Source: Nonomuraea zeae (lineage in GTDB: Bacteria; Actinomycetota; Actinomycetes; Streptosporangiales; Streptosporangiaceae). Taken from it: a stretch of DNA of 53,975 nt. A program made the position numbers and the translations under genes. Shown here one piece after another: positions 28,912-36,773 of this stretch. The stretch lies in the NCBI RefSeq assembly GCF_005889725.1, contig NZ_VCKX01000049.1:1-53975 (forward strand), read 5' to 3'. Every line of letters begins with the position of its first letter. The first letter of the stretch is position 1. The notes beneath the pieces are model-generated. The model saw nothing but the letters and a program-made list of their open reading frames with translations. It had not been told where the DNA came from and did not search any database.

Positions 28912-29595
28912 ATGCGGATCACCATCATCGAGGATGACGACCGCGTCGCGCGGGGCCTGGTGACCGTCCTGGCCCAGGCGGGGTTCGAGGTGCACCGCAT
29001 CGCCACCGCCGCCGAGGCCGTATGCGCCGCCCCATCCGATGTGGTCCTGGTCGACCTGGGGCTGCCCGACGGCGACGGGCTCGACGTGATCCGCAAGCTG
29101 CGTGACCGCCCCGAGACCGCCGTCATCGCCGTGACGGCGCGGTCGGAGGAGCACGAGCGGGTCCGCGGCTTACGCGCCGGCGCCGACGACTACATCGTGA
29201 AGCCGTTCGGCATCCCGGAGCTGCTGGCCCGGATCGACGCCGTCCTGCGGCGCACCCGGATGGCACGGGCCCTCAGCCATCCCGACGAGCCGCTCGTCCT
29301 CGGCCCGATGCGGATCGGCGTCGGCACCCGCGAGGTCACCGTCGACGACGCGTCCGTGGCGCTGACCCGCAAGGAGTTCGAGCTGCTCCTGCTGCTGGCC
29401 CGCCGCGCCCCGAACGTGGTGAGCCGCGACGTCATCCTCGACCAGATCTGGGCCGCCACCTGGGAGTCGGCAAGCCGCACCCTCGACACCCACATCGCGG
29501 CGTTACGGCACAAGCTCGGGCCGGCCGTCCTCATCCGCACGATCCACGGGGTCGGCTATCGGCTCCTGGCCGACCGGCCGGAGCTGTTCGGCTGA
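28912..29595 (+). CDS. tctD: OmpR-family response regulator of the tct system
   Basis: A 227-residue regulator. The receiver has acidic residues E7/D8/D9, phosphoacceptor Asp48 in VVLVDLGLP and Lys in IVKPFG. The winged helix (about 128-225) has LTRKEFELLLLLARR and ends IRTIHGVGYRL. It is divergent from tctCBA and 6 bp upstream of a sensor kinase, the classical arrangement of TctD-TctE regulating tricarboxylate uptake. The symbol rests on position and domains. Confidence 0.85.
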   Translation: MRITIIEDDDRVARGLVTVLAQAGFEVHRIATAAEAVCAAPSDVVLVDLGLPDGDGLDVIRKLRDRPETAVIAVTARSEEHERVRGLRAGADDYIVKPFGIPELLARIDAVLRRTRMARALSHPDEPLVLGPMRIGVGTREVTVDDASVALTRKEFELLLLLARRAPNVVSRDVILDQIWAATWESASRTLDTHIAALRHKLGPAVLIRTIHGVGYRLLADRPELFG

Positions 29596-29601
29596 CGCGC
29601 C

Positions 29602-31122
29602 GTGCACCGCCGCCTGCTCGTCGTCCTGGTGCCGCTGGCGGTGCTGCTCGTCGCGGCGCTCGGGGTGCCGCTCAGTGTCAGCGTGGCCGAGCGGGAGATG
29701 CAGGAGACGTACGTCGACCGGCTCAACGACGTCGGCCGGTTCGCGTCGCTGGCCGAGACCGCGCTGTCGGCCGGGCGGACCGAGGCGCTGCAGCAGGAGC
29801 TGGTGCGCTACCACGAGCTGTACGGCATCGCGGTCGCGGTGATCGACACCTCGGGCACGGTGCTGCTCGGACCGGCCGGCGCCTACCGGGAGGCGGCGCG
29901 GGCCGAGCCGGCGTTGCCCCGGATCGTGACCGCGGCCCTGGCCGGGACGAGACCCGAGCCGTCCGGGGACTGGGCTCCGTGGGACGACTCCGCCCTCGTG
30001 GTCGCGGAGCCGGTGGGCCGTGACAGCGAGGTCGTCGGCGCCGTCGTGACGATCTCCGACCTGTCGAAGACGCACTGGCGCATCCTCGTGCGATGGGCCC
30101 AGCTCGCCGGGCTCGGGCTGCTGCCGCTGATCGCGCTGGTCGCCGTCGCCTGGCCGGTGTCGGCGTGGGTGCTGCGGCCGGTGCGGGAGCTGGACGCGGC
30201 GAGCTCGCGGATCTCGCGGGGCGACCTCACGATCCGGGCGGACGCCGAGGCCGGGCCGGTCGAGCTGCGGCGGCTGGCGGAGTCGTTCAACACCATGATG
30301 GACGCGGTCGAGAACGCCGTGCAGCGGCAGCGGGCGTTCGTGTCCGACGCCTCGCACCAGCTGCGCAATCCGCTGACCAGCCTCCGGCTCGCCGTGGAGA
30401 GCCTCGAACCGCACCTGCGCGCGGCGGGGGGCGGGCGTCAGGTGTACGACGTCGCCGTCGACGAGCTGAAGGCGATGCAGCGGCTGCTGAACTCGTTGCA
30501 GGCCAGCGCGCGGATGGAGAGCATACGGACGTCGTCGCCGGTGGATCTCGACGCGGTGCTGGCGACCCGGGTGGACCGGTGGCGGGCGCTGACGGCGACG
30601 GCGGGGCAGGCGCTGACGGTCGACGTGCCGCCGGGGCTGCGGCTGCTGGAGCCGACGGGCGGGCTGGGCAGCATCCTGGACGAGCTGATCAGCAACGCGT
30701 TGCGGCTGTCGGGCGCCCAGGTGGTGGAGGTGAGCGCCCGGGTCGTCCCCGCCGGCGGGAGCAATGATGACGCCGCGGCGGGCGGCGGGGGCACTGATGC
30801 TTTCGCGGCCGGCGGCGTGGTCACGATCGCGGTCCGTGACGACGGCCAGGGGATCGACGCGTCCGAGCGGGCACAGGCGCTACGGCGGTTCTGGCGGTCG
30901 CCGCGGCATCAGAACGTGTCCGGGACCGGCCTGGGGCTGGCGATCTGCGCCGACCTGGTCGGGGCGGCCGGCGGCGAGCTGCGGCTGGAGGACGGCCTGC
31001 CGCGGCCGGACGGGTCCGGGCACGGGTTCGCCGCGGTGGTCGCGCTGCCCGTCGTTCCGCGCACGGCCTCATCATCATCATCGTCGTCGTCCGATCCGGA
31101 CCCACCCGGCCGGGCGTCCTGA
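29602..31122 (+). CDS. tctE: Sensor histidine kinase of the tct system
   Basis: A 506-residue kinase starting with GTG. Membrane helices lie at about 5-28 and 166-192 with a 135-residue extracytoplasmic sensor between. A HAMP segment (191-245) follows. HisKA carries His252 in SDASHQLRNPLTSL, and the HATPase has ELISNALRLSG, RDDGQGID and GTGLGLAI. The C-terminus carries a run of eight serines from (TCA)n(TCG)n triplets at about 31071-31091, a slippage-prone microsatellite, followed by an acidic/Pro end. It presumably responds to extracellular carboxylate and drives tctCBA through the upstream regulator. Confidence 0.85.
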   Translation: MHRRLLVVLVPLAVLLVAALGVPLSVSVAEREMQETYVDRLNDVGRFASLAETALSAGRTEALQQELVRYHELYGIAVAVIDTSGTVLLGPAGAYREAARAEPALPRIVTAALAGTRPEPSGDWAPWDDSALVVAEPVGRDSEVVGAVVTISDLSKTHWRILVRWAQLAGLGLLPLIALVAVAWPVSAWVLRPVRELDAASSRISRGDLTIRADAEAGPVELRRLAESFNTMMDAVENAVQRQRAFVSDASHQLRNPLTSLRLAVESLEPHLRAAGGGRQVYDVAVDELKAMQRLLNSLQASARMESIRTSSPVDLDAVLATRVDRWRALTATAGQALTVDVPPGLRLLEPTGGLGSILDELISNALRLSGAQVVEVSARVVPAGGSNDDAAAGGGGTDAFAAGGVVTIAVRDDGQGIDASERAQALRRFWRSPRHQNVSGTGLGLAICADLVGAAGGELRLEDGLPRPDGSGHGFAAVVALPVVPRTASSSSSSSSDPDPPGRAS

Positions 31123-31138
31123 CTTCGGGTGTCCCGAG

Positions 31139-32098
31139 TCAGCGCTTGCGGTCGCGGAACCAGGCGGCCGCGCCGGGATGCAGCGGGATGGACGCCGTGG
31201 AGATCCCGGTCCGCACATTGATCTGCCACGCTTCCGGAACGGCCTCCGCGTCGTCGCGACCGCCGGAGGTGATCGTGCCGGTGTGCGTGAAGATCGTGTC
31301 GGTGATGGCGTGGACCAGGTCGCCGGGCAGGTCGTCGCGTACGAGAAGCACGTTCGGGACGGCGACGGTGCGGGTGGCCGGGACGCCGGGGTAGGCGGTC
31401 GTGGGGATCATGGCCGGGGTGTAGGGGCCGGGGAACGCCGTGAAGAGCGCGTCCGCCTGCGCGTCCAGCGGGATCAGCCGGATCGGGTGCCGCTGCGCCA
31501 GCTCGGTGATGGCGGGGGTCGGGACGCCGGTCAGGGAGAACATCGCGTCGATCTCGCCGTCCCGCAGTGCCGCCGCCGACTCGGCCTGGCTGAGATACCG
31601 GCCGTCGGCCTTCACCCGGCCGAGCTCCAGAACCCGTAACGACGTGAACTCGGTGCCGGAGTCGCGGGCTCCGAGCGATATGCGCTTTCCCGCCAGGTCC
31701 CGGAACTCGTCGATCGCCGAACCGGCCATGACCACGAGATGCAGGTGACTGTCGTACAGCCGGCAGATCGCCGAGAGCCCGTCCGGCACGCTGCCGTCGG
31801 TCGTGATCAGCGCGTCCAGGCTCGTCAGCCCGAGGTGCACCTCGCCGGCCCGCAGCATCCGGATGTTGTCGGTGGACGCCCCGCTCGGGACGGTGCTCAC
31901 CGTGGCACCCGGCACCTGCTCGGAGATGTGCACGGCCAGCGCGCCGCCGATGCGCCGGTACACCGCCCCCGCCGGCCCGGTGGCCAGCCGCAGGTGGACC
32001 TTGCCGACCTCGGGCTCCCGGGAACAACCGGCGAGCAACCCTCCGGCGGCCAGGAGCACCACCCGCCGGCCGAGCCGCGGCTCCCGGTTCAGCACCAT
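31139..32098 (-). CDS. TAXI-family solute-binding lipoprotein, no permease nearby
   Basis: A 319-residue protein with a lipoprotein signal and lipobox LLAGC (Cys25). The mature part has LRLATGPAGAVYRRIGGALAVH and VSTVPSGASTDNIRMLRAGEVHLGL, the hallmarks of TAXI-type TRAP receptors, and FTAFPGPYTPAMIP near the C-terminus. TRAP receptors normally pair with a DctQM-like or fused permease, but none is in this window. It converges with the sensor kinase (16-bp gap). It may serve a permease elsewhere, or act as a ligand-binding accessory for the kinase, as has been described for some TAXI proteins next to two-component systems. Confidence 0.85.
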   Translation of the reverse strand: MVLNREPRLGRRVVLLAAGGLLAGCSREPEVGKVHLRLATGPAGAVYRRIGGALAVHISEQVPGATVSTVPSGASTDNIRMLRAGEVHLGLTSLDALITTDGSVPDGLSAICRLYDSHLHLVVMAGSAIDEFRDLAGKRISLGARDSGTEFTSLRVLELGRVKADGRYLSQAESAAALRDGEIDAMFSLTGVPTPAITELAQRHPIRLIPLDAQADALFTAFPGPYTPAMIPTTAYPGVPATRTVAVPNVLLVRDDLPGDLVHAITDTIFTHTGTITSGGRDDAEAVPEAWQINVRTGISTASIPLHPGAAAWFRDRKR

Positions 32099-32286
32099 GC
32101 CGAGATGATACGGACGGCGCTACTGGATGAGCAGCACGCTGGGCCGCTGTGAAGCGTGCCGAGCGTTGAGAAAGGGATCTCGGCGAGGGCACACCCGAAA
32201 GCTGCCCGGCAGTCGCGATCTCAGCACCGGCCTCGGGCTTCGAGCCGCCGTACATGCCTCGCCCGGCACGACGGCCATGCCCGCGG

Positions 32287-32658
32287 CTACAGCTGGCGGC
32301 GGATCGCGTCGATCGTCGTCTCTGGCGAGGTGTTGAAGCAGAACCGGATCCCGGGCGCCGCGGTGGCCAGTACGTTGATCAGCCGTTCGAAGAGCAGGGT
32401 GTGCTCGGGGATCGTCCGTACGCCCGCTCCGATCATGGCCACGCCGAAGGACGGCTCGGACCGCAGCCATTCGCGCACGGTCTTCTCCGCTGCTTCCGGG
32501 TCAGCCTCGACCAGACAGGACGTCACGTCGAGACCTGCCGCTCGCAGGGCCGCGTCGCCCTGCTCGATGCGGGCCGCGAGAGTCTGCTCGTCGAGCCCGG
32601 GAAGCCCGGTGTAGTCGATCGCACTCGGGTGCAGGCCAATAGAAATGATCTTGGTCAT
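32287..32658 (-). CDS. Small conserved protein next to SDR gene
   Basis: A 123-residue soluble protein starting MTKIISIGLHPSAIDYTG with a GGAGACG-like site. It continues LDEQTLAARIEQGDAALRAAGLDVTSCLVEAD and SFGVAMIGAGVRTIPEHTLLFERLINVL. The alternating beta/alpha pattern suggests a small Rossmann-like or flavodoxin-like fold. Proteins of this kind frequently sit beside SDR genes in actinomycetes, but no function is recognised. It lies 8 bp downstream of the SDR gene. The 188 bp between it and the TAXI gene hold no evident gene. Confidence 0.65.
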   Translation of the reverse strand: MTKIISIGLHPSAIDYTGLPGLDEQTLAARIEQGDAALRAAGLDVTSCLVEADPEAAEKTVREWLRSEPSFGVAMIGAGVRTIPEHTLLFERLINVLATAAPGIRFCFNTSPETTIDAIRRQL

Positions 32659-32666
32659 GTCGTCTC

Positions 32667-33404
32667 CTACCAAGGGATCGGGCCGTCGCTGCCGAAGAAG
32701 CCGCCGGTCGGCCCGTCCGGGTCCAGGGTCGCCAACCGGACGACCACCTCCGCGGCCTCGGCCACGGTGTGGATGCCAGTGTGATGGTTCATGTCGGTGG
32801 CGGGGTTGCCCGGGTCCGCGGCATTGATCCTGAACGTGGGCAGCGCCCGGGCGTACTGGGACACGATCATATTGAGCGCCGTCTTGGACGAGGCGTAGTC
32901 CAAGGCCAGGAAACCGTGCTCAGGGCGGGCGGGGTCGGCGGCGTTGGCGAGGGAGGCCAGAGCGCTGGAAACCATGACGACCCGGGGGTGCTCCGACCGG
33001 CGGAGCAGGGGAAGGAACGCGTGCGTCACCCGTACCGGACCGAACACGTTGGCTTCGTACAAAGGCCGCAGCATGCCGGCGTCCATGTCGGCCGGACTCA
33101 TGAGCGGGCCGCCGACTCCCGCGTTGTTGACCAGGACATCCAGGCGGTCCACCTGCTCGGTCACCGCCTTCACGGCCGTCGCGGTGGAATCGTCCGAGGT
33201 GACGTCCAGCTCGACGAACGCGACGTCGAGGCCCTCGCGCGCCAGTGAGTCCGCAGCCTGCCTGCCCCGTTCCGGGTCGCGGGCGGTCAGGAAGACGCGC
33301 CAGCCGCGGCTCGACAGGTGGCGTACCGTCTCCAGGCCCAGCCCCTTGTTCGCCCCGGTCACCAGGGCCACCGTTCTCAGGTCTGCTGTCATGGGTTCGA
33401 TCAT
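32667..33404 (-). CDS. Short-chain dehydrogenase/reductase
   Basis: A 245-residue classical SDR. NAD(P) motif TGANKGLG is near residues 16-23. NNAGVGG follows, then the catalytic Ser in VMVSSALAS and Tyr/Lys in LDYASSKTAL. The C-terminus has DPGNPATDMN. An open frame continues far upstream to 34184 antisense to the regulator, but the SDR begins at the ATG at 33402-33404 or at 33390-33392. Divergent from the MmyB-like regulator across 90 bp; SDR/XRE divergent pairs of this type are common and the regulator probably controls the SDR. Confidence 0.9.
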   Translation of the reverse strand: MIEPMTADLRTVALVTGANKGLGLETVRHLSSRGWRVFLTARDPERGRQAADSLAREGLDVAFVELDVTSDDSTATAVKAVTEQVDRLDVLVNNAGVGGPLMSPADMDAGMLRPLYEANVFGPVRVTHAFLPLLRRSEHPRVVMVSSALASLANAADPARPEHGFLALDYASSKTALNMIVSQYARALPTFRINAADPGNPATDMNHHTGIHTVAEAAEVVVRLATLDPDGPTGGFFGSDGPIPW

Positions 33405-33421
33405 GGGGCAGCCCCGCGTGG

Positions 33422-33430
33422 CCTGCCAGG
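33422..33430. promoter_or_regulatory. Possible operator between SDR and XRE genes
   Basis: CCTG-C-CAGG is a short symmetric element in the 90-bp divergent region; the flanking GTGGCCTG recurs at 33437-33444. It may be a binding site of the adjacent regulator. The element is short and could be chance. Confidence 0.3.
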
Positions 33431-33494
33431 ACCGGTGTGGCCTGGGACTCGCCGTACCACCCGGCCGGGCCGGACGCTGAGGCATGATCGAGGT

Positions 33495-34331
33495 ATGAAC
33501 CGAGCCGAACTCGCCGCAGTGCTCCGTACGGCTCGATCGCGCCTGCGTCCTCAGGACGTCGGGCTGTCGACGGGACCGCGTCGCCAGGTGCGGGGTCTGC
33601 GCCGGGAGGAGGTGGCCATGCTCGCGGGCCTGAGTGTCGACTACGTCGTACGCCTGGAGCAGGGCCGCGGTCCCCGGCCGTCGAGTCAGGTCGTCGCCGC
33701 GCTGGCCCAGGCGCTGCGGCTCGACGACGACGACCGCGACCTGGTGTTCCGGCTGGCCGGACACGAGCCGCCCCAGTCCGGGCGCATCCAGATGGTCGTC
33801 CGGCCGAGCGTGCTGCGGCTGCTGGATCGCATGTCGGACCTGCCCGTACTGGTGCTGTCCGCCAAGGGCGACGTACTGGCCTGGAATCCGCTGGCGGCGG
33901 CGCTGCAGGGTGACATGTCCGCCTGGCCCCGCCACCGGCGCAACCTCATCTGGCAGCGATTCCTCGGCAGCAGCCGCTGCCAGGCCGCTTTGAGCGCGAG
34001 CGATGACGACGCCGCCGCCCGCGCCTCGGTCGGCACCCTGCGTGCCGCCCAGGCCCGCTATCCCCAGGACCCGGACCTCACCCGGATGATCGATGAGCTG
34101 CGGCTCAGAAGCAAGCCCTTCGACGAGCTCTGGCAGGAGGGACGCTCTGCTGCATGGCGTTCGGCGGCCAAGAGCATCAACCATCCGGCGCTCGGTACGA
34201 TCACACTCGACTGCGACACCCTCCTGCTCCCCGACGACAACCAGACGGTGCTGATGTACTCCGCCGAACCGGGTTCTTCCGAAGCGGCAGCGCTCGATCT
34301 CCTGCGGGTGACCGGATTACAGCGGTTCTGA
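33495..34331 (+). CDS. XRE-family regulator with MmyB-like ligand domain
   Basis: A 278-residue regulator. The N-terminal HTH is VRGLRREEVAMLAGLSVDYVVRLEQGRGPRPS, the highly conserved motif of MmyB-like proteins. The C-terminal domain (about 100-275) has LLDRMSDLPVLVLSAKGDVLAWNPLAAAL, typical of the MmyB PAS-like domain reported to bind fatty acids. The ATG at 33495 is preceded by GAGG. It is divergent from the SDR gene, which it probably regulates. Confidence 0.9.
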   Translation: MNRAELAAVLRTARSRLRPQDVGLSTGPRRQVRGLRREEVAMLAGLSVDYVVRLEQGRGPRPSSQVVAALAQALRLDDDDRDLVFRLAGHEPPQSGRIQMVVRPSVLRLLDRMSDLPVLVLSAKGDVLAWNPLAAALQGDMSAWPRHRRNLIWQRFLGSSRCQAALSASDDDAAARASVGTLRAAQARYPQDPDLTRMIDELRLRSKPFDELWQEGRSAAWRSAAKSINHPALGTITLDCDTLLLPDDNQTVLMYSAEPGSSEAAALDLLRVTGLQRF

Positions 34332-34520
34332 GTCGCCACACTCGTACCGCCCTTGAGTCGAACACGAGCGTGGCGGCGGTCAAGCGGCTGCCACGGGAGT
34401 TCGCGCTGATTGGTAGCGGCTTCCGGGTTTTCGGGGGGCGTCGATCGATCGGACGGCCCACCATGGTCCGCAAAGATGATGTCTGCTCGGGAGCCGGCGG
34501 AAACGTCACTCTCGGCCAGG

Positions 34521-34691
34521 ATGCGCGGCCACGGCGTTCCGCAGCCGGCCGTCTGGGAGACACCGCCAGCGGCTGTCGCGTACTGCGCTACGACCTGATC
34601 GGCCGGGGCGCCTCAGCCGCGCCGCGCATCTCCTACGACGCCGACGCCTGCCACGACGTCCGCCGGCTTCACGTTCTCAAGGCAGAGAAAC
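34521..34691 (+). pseudogene. Remnant of an alpha/beta hydrolase gene, frameshifted
   Basis: Between the XRE gene and the EACC1 gene (574 bp) no intact gene is seen, but two overlapping frames together resemble an alpha/beta hydrolase. One frame reads GHGVPQPAVWETPPAAVA (34527-34580). The frame one base earlier continues SGCRVLRYDLIGRGAS and then ISYDADACHDVRRLHVL (34572-34680). The signature R-V-L-R-Y-D-L-x-G-R-G-x-S followed by Y-D-A-D is characteristic of these hydrolases, so a frameshift near 34572 broke the gene and its nucleophile region is lost. The upstream half of the spacer also looks decayed. Confidence 0.5.
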
Positions 34692-34905
34692 ACATACCAT
34701 CCGAACCCAACCAGCCCTGCCTGAATGGTGACGAGACTCAACACTTCCCGGACAGTGGGCGTTCTTGTAATCCGCAGGTTTCCGACACGGCTTTCCGCCG
34801 GCGACCACGTCATTCGGGCTTTGCGCCGATAGGTGTGAGAGACATGATGTCCTGCGGGAAAAGTCGATCGAGCGTAGTCTGGTCACGGCGTAGAGAGGGA
34901 TCAGC

Positions 34906-35253
34906 ATGTCTATCTGCATTCAATTCGATGGCAGCGGTTCCGAACAGGAGCTACGCTCCTTCCGCGGGTGGCTGATGGATGACCCGGAGGTACGCACGCA
35001 TGCAAAGATCCGGCTGAGCGCGGCTCCCATCGAAGACGGGGAGATGGGCTCCGCGCTGGAAGTGATCGAGCTGATCACGAACAGCGGCTTTCAAGCGCTC
35101 ACCTTTGCGCTCGCCTATGTTTCCTGGCGTTCAACCCGCCCGGCAAAGCCATCCGTCACCATTGAGCACAACGGGATGAAGATCGTCTTATCGGATAGCG
35201 ATCCTGAGGCAGTCGAAAAGATCGTCCGCATGCTTGAATCAGGTCAATCATGA
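34906..35253 (+). CDS. EACC1-type effector-associated membrane adaptor
   Basis: A 115-residue protein matching the layout of effector-associated constant component 1 (EACC1) proteins of actinobacterial conflict systems. An N-terminal soluble part (1-54: SICIQFDGSGSEQELRSFR, then DPEVRTHAKIRLSAAP) is followed by a hydrophobic helix (about 55-75: ELITNSGFQALTFALAYVSW) and a short C-terminal beta-rich segment (VTIEHNGMKIVLSDSDPEAV) ending in a helix. An AGAGGGA site precedes the ATG. Its stop overlaps the start of the caspase-like gene (ATGA), so both products are made together. By established analysis of this family it is thought to tether or position the linked protease or other effector at the membrane. 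Codon use is less GC-biased than in neighbouring genes. Confidence 0.75.
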   Translation: MSICIQFDGSGSEQELRSFRGWLMDDPEVRTHAKIRLSAAPIEDGEMGSALEVIELITNSGFQALTFALAYVSWRSTRPAKPSVTIEHNGMKIVLSDSDPEAVEKIVRMLESGQS

Positions 35254-36677
35254 ATGTGGTTCCGGATCCCAGCCGATCTCGGGTCGCGCTGATCGGGACG
35301 GCTCGCTATGACCTCCTTCCCGCTCTGGCCTCGGTGGAGGACAACCTGTTGTCCCTCGCCGAAGTCTTGACCGCGCATGAGGTCTGGGGGCTTCCCGCCG
35401 CACATGTGGCGATCGTTCCTGATCCGTTGACGAGCGCAGACCTGCTGGATCCGGTTGTGCGCGCGGCGGACGAGGCCACCGACACCGTGGTCCTCTACTA
35501 CGCGGGTCACGGACTGATCGATCATCTGCGTGGAGACCTGCACCTGGCCTTGGTGGGGTCCGATTCTCAGCGCATGTACACGGCCGTGGCCTATGCTCAC
35601 ATCAGAGACGCACTGCTGGGGAGCCGTGCTACCCGCCGCATCGTCATCTTGGACTGCTGCTACAGCGGGCGGGCGTTGGGAACGATGGCCGACCCCATCA
35701 CTGCCGCCGTCGATGAGGCCAGCGCCGAGGGCACCTACGTTCTGGCCGCAACGGCAGAGAATCAGAAGGCGCTCGCACCCGCGGGCGAGTCCCATACCGC
35801 TTTCACCGCCGAACTACTGCGAATCTTCCAGAACGGGATTGACGGGCGAGGCCCACTGCTGGACCTGGACACCATCTACAACCACGTCCGCGCGGTCATG
35901 CGCGGCAAGGGACGTCCGATACCGCAAAAGCGCGATCGCAACACCGCAGGGCAATTGACTCTGATCCGGAACAGAGCCTACGCGTCGCACAGCGCTCCCG
36001 TTCTTCCGCAGCAACCGCCTCCGGTCACCTCGGCACAGCTGAGGACAGGTCCATCGAGCCCCCCTTTGATCAGGTCGAGGCCCAGGCCGAGTACTTCTCC
36101 CGCCACGAACGATCAGGGCCTGGAGCGCGAATTCCACGCGGCCATGGTCGAGGTCTACAAGCGCGCCAAAAAGGAGGCAGGATATCCCGCGACCTATTTC
36201 CTCAAAATGATCTCCGAGCGTGGCGGGCTCGCCAGCGCACGCCACTTGCTGTGCGCATCCAGCGTCTCCGATGGATTCACCGCGCTATGGGAGCGCAACC
36301 GTCTTGACCTCAGTGTGGAAGCTGTCGTCCTGCAGAGCAGGTTCGCATCGCTGTTCACCGAGGACGAGCGAGAACAGGCGCGGGCACGTCTTGAAGAGTA
36401 TGGCTACGTGCCGCCTGATCCGCCGAGGACCGAAGCCGCCGTGAAATCACAGCTGGTTCAGGAGCGCGACTTCGACGCCGCCTATCACGTGGGCGGCCCG
36501 CGGGCAGCCGAGGCGAAGTGTTCCTGGCATGGAAGCACTTGCGACGATGAAGTTGTGGCCAGTGTCCTGGTTCGTGATCGGGGTGGAGAGACCTGGCACG
36601 CCGTGTGCCAGCGCGCCCTCCACAAGCTCCGCGCTTCCCGAGCGGACGAGGCTTCTGTCCGATCGAGCGAGCCTTGA
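35250..36677 (+). CDS. Caspase-like (peptidase C14) protease with C-terminal effector module
   Basis: A 475-residue protein. The caspase-like domain spans about 8-240: RVALIGTARYDLLPALASVE, catalytic His87 in YYAGHG and catalytic Cys137 in LDCCYSG, followed by AATAENQKALAP. Both catalytic residues are intact. A Pro/Ser-rich linker (245-290) leads to a helical module (about 290-388: EFHAAMVEVYKRAKKEAGY, FLKMISERGGLASARHLL, FTALWERNRLDLSVEAVVL) that recurs at the C-termini of many actinobacterial proteins. The last 70 residues hold Cys424, His427, Cys431, His450 and Cys453, a possible zinc site. It is coupled to the EACC1 gene by a 4-bp overlap. The pair is predicted to be a conflict/suicide system; the trigger and the protein substrate are unknown. 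No NTPase sensor is adjacent. Confidence 0.85.
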   Translation: MNVVPDPSRSRVALIGTARYDLLPALASVEDNLLSLAEVLTAHEVWGLPAAHVAIVPDPLTSADLLDPVVRAADEATDTVVLYYAGHGLIDHLRGDLHLALVGSDSQRMYTAVAYAHIRDALLGSRATRRIVILDCCYSGRALGTMADPITAAVDEASAEGTYVLAATAENQKALAPAGESHTAFTAELLRIFQNGIDGRGPLLDLDTIYNHVRAVMRGKGRPIPQKRDRNTAGQLTLIRNRAYASHSAPVLPQQPPPVTSAQLRTGPSSPPLIRSRPRPSTSPATNDQGLEREFHAAMVEVYKRAKKEAGYPATYFLKMISERGGLASARHLLCASSVSDGFTALWERNRLDLSVEAVVLQSRFASLFTEDEREQARARLEEYGYVPPDPPRTEAAVKSQLVQERDFDAAYHVGGPRAAEAKCSWHGSTCDDEVVASVLVRDRGGETWHAVCQRALHKLRASRADEASVRSSEP

Positions 36678-36773
36678 TGAGAAGGCGATCCGGACTCCTG
36701 AGCCCCGCGAGGTGGACCCCGGCGACTGGTCCGGAAGAGTCCTGCAGCCACTGGGCGAGGGCGTGGCCAGTTG

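Noticed and set aside
33405..34184. Long N-terminal extension of the SDR frame
   Set aside because: It runs antisense through the MmyB-like regulator and has no SDR features; the Rossmann motif lies just after the chosen start.
34613..34813. A 66-codon minus-strand frame with a hydrophobic stretch opposite the decayed hydrolase
   Set aside because: The hydrophobic run is the complement of a polar plus-strand region and there is no start context; the hydrolase signature on the plus strand is stronger.
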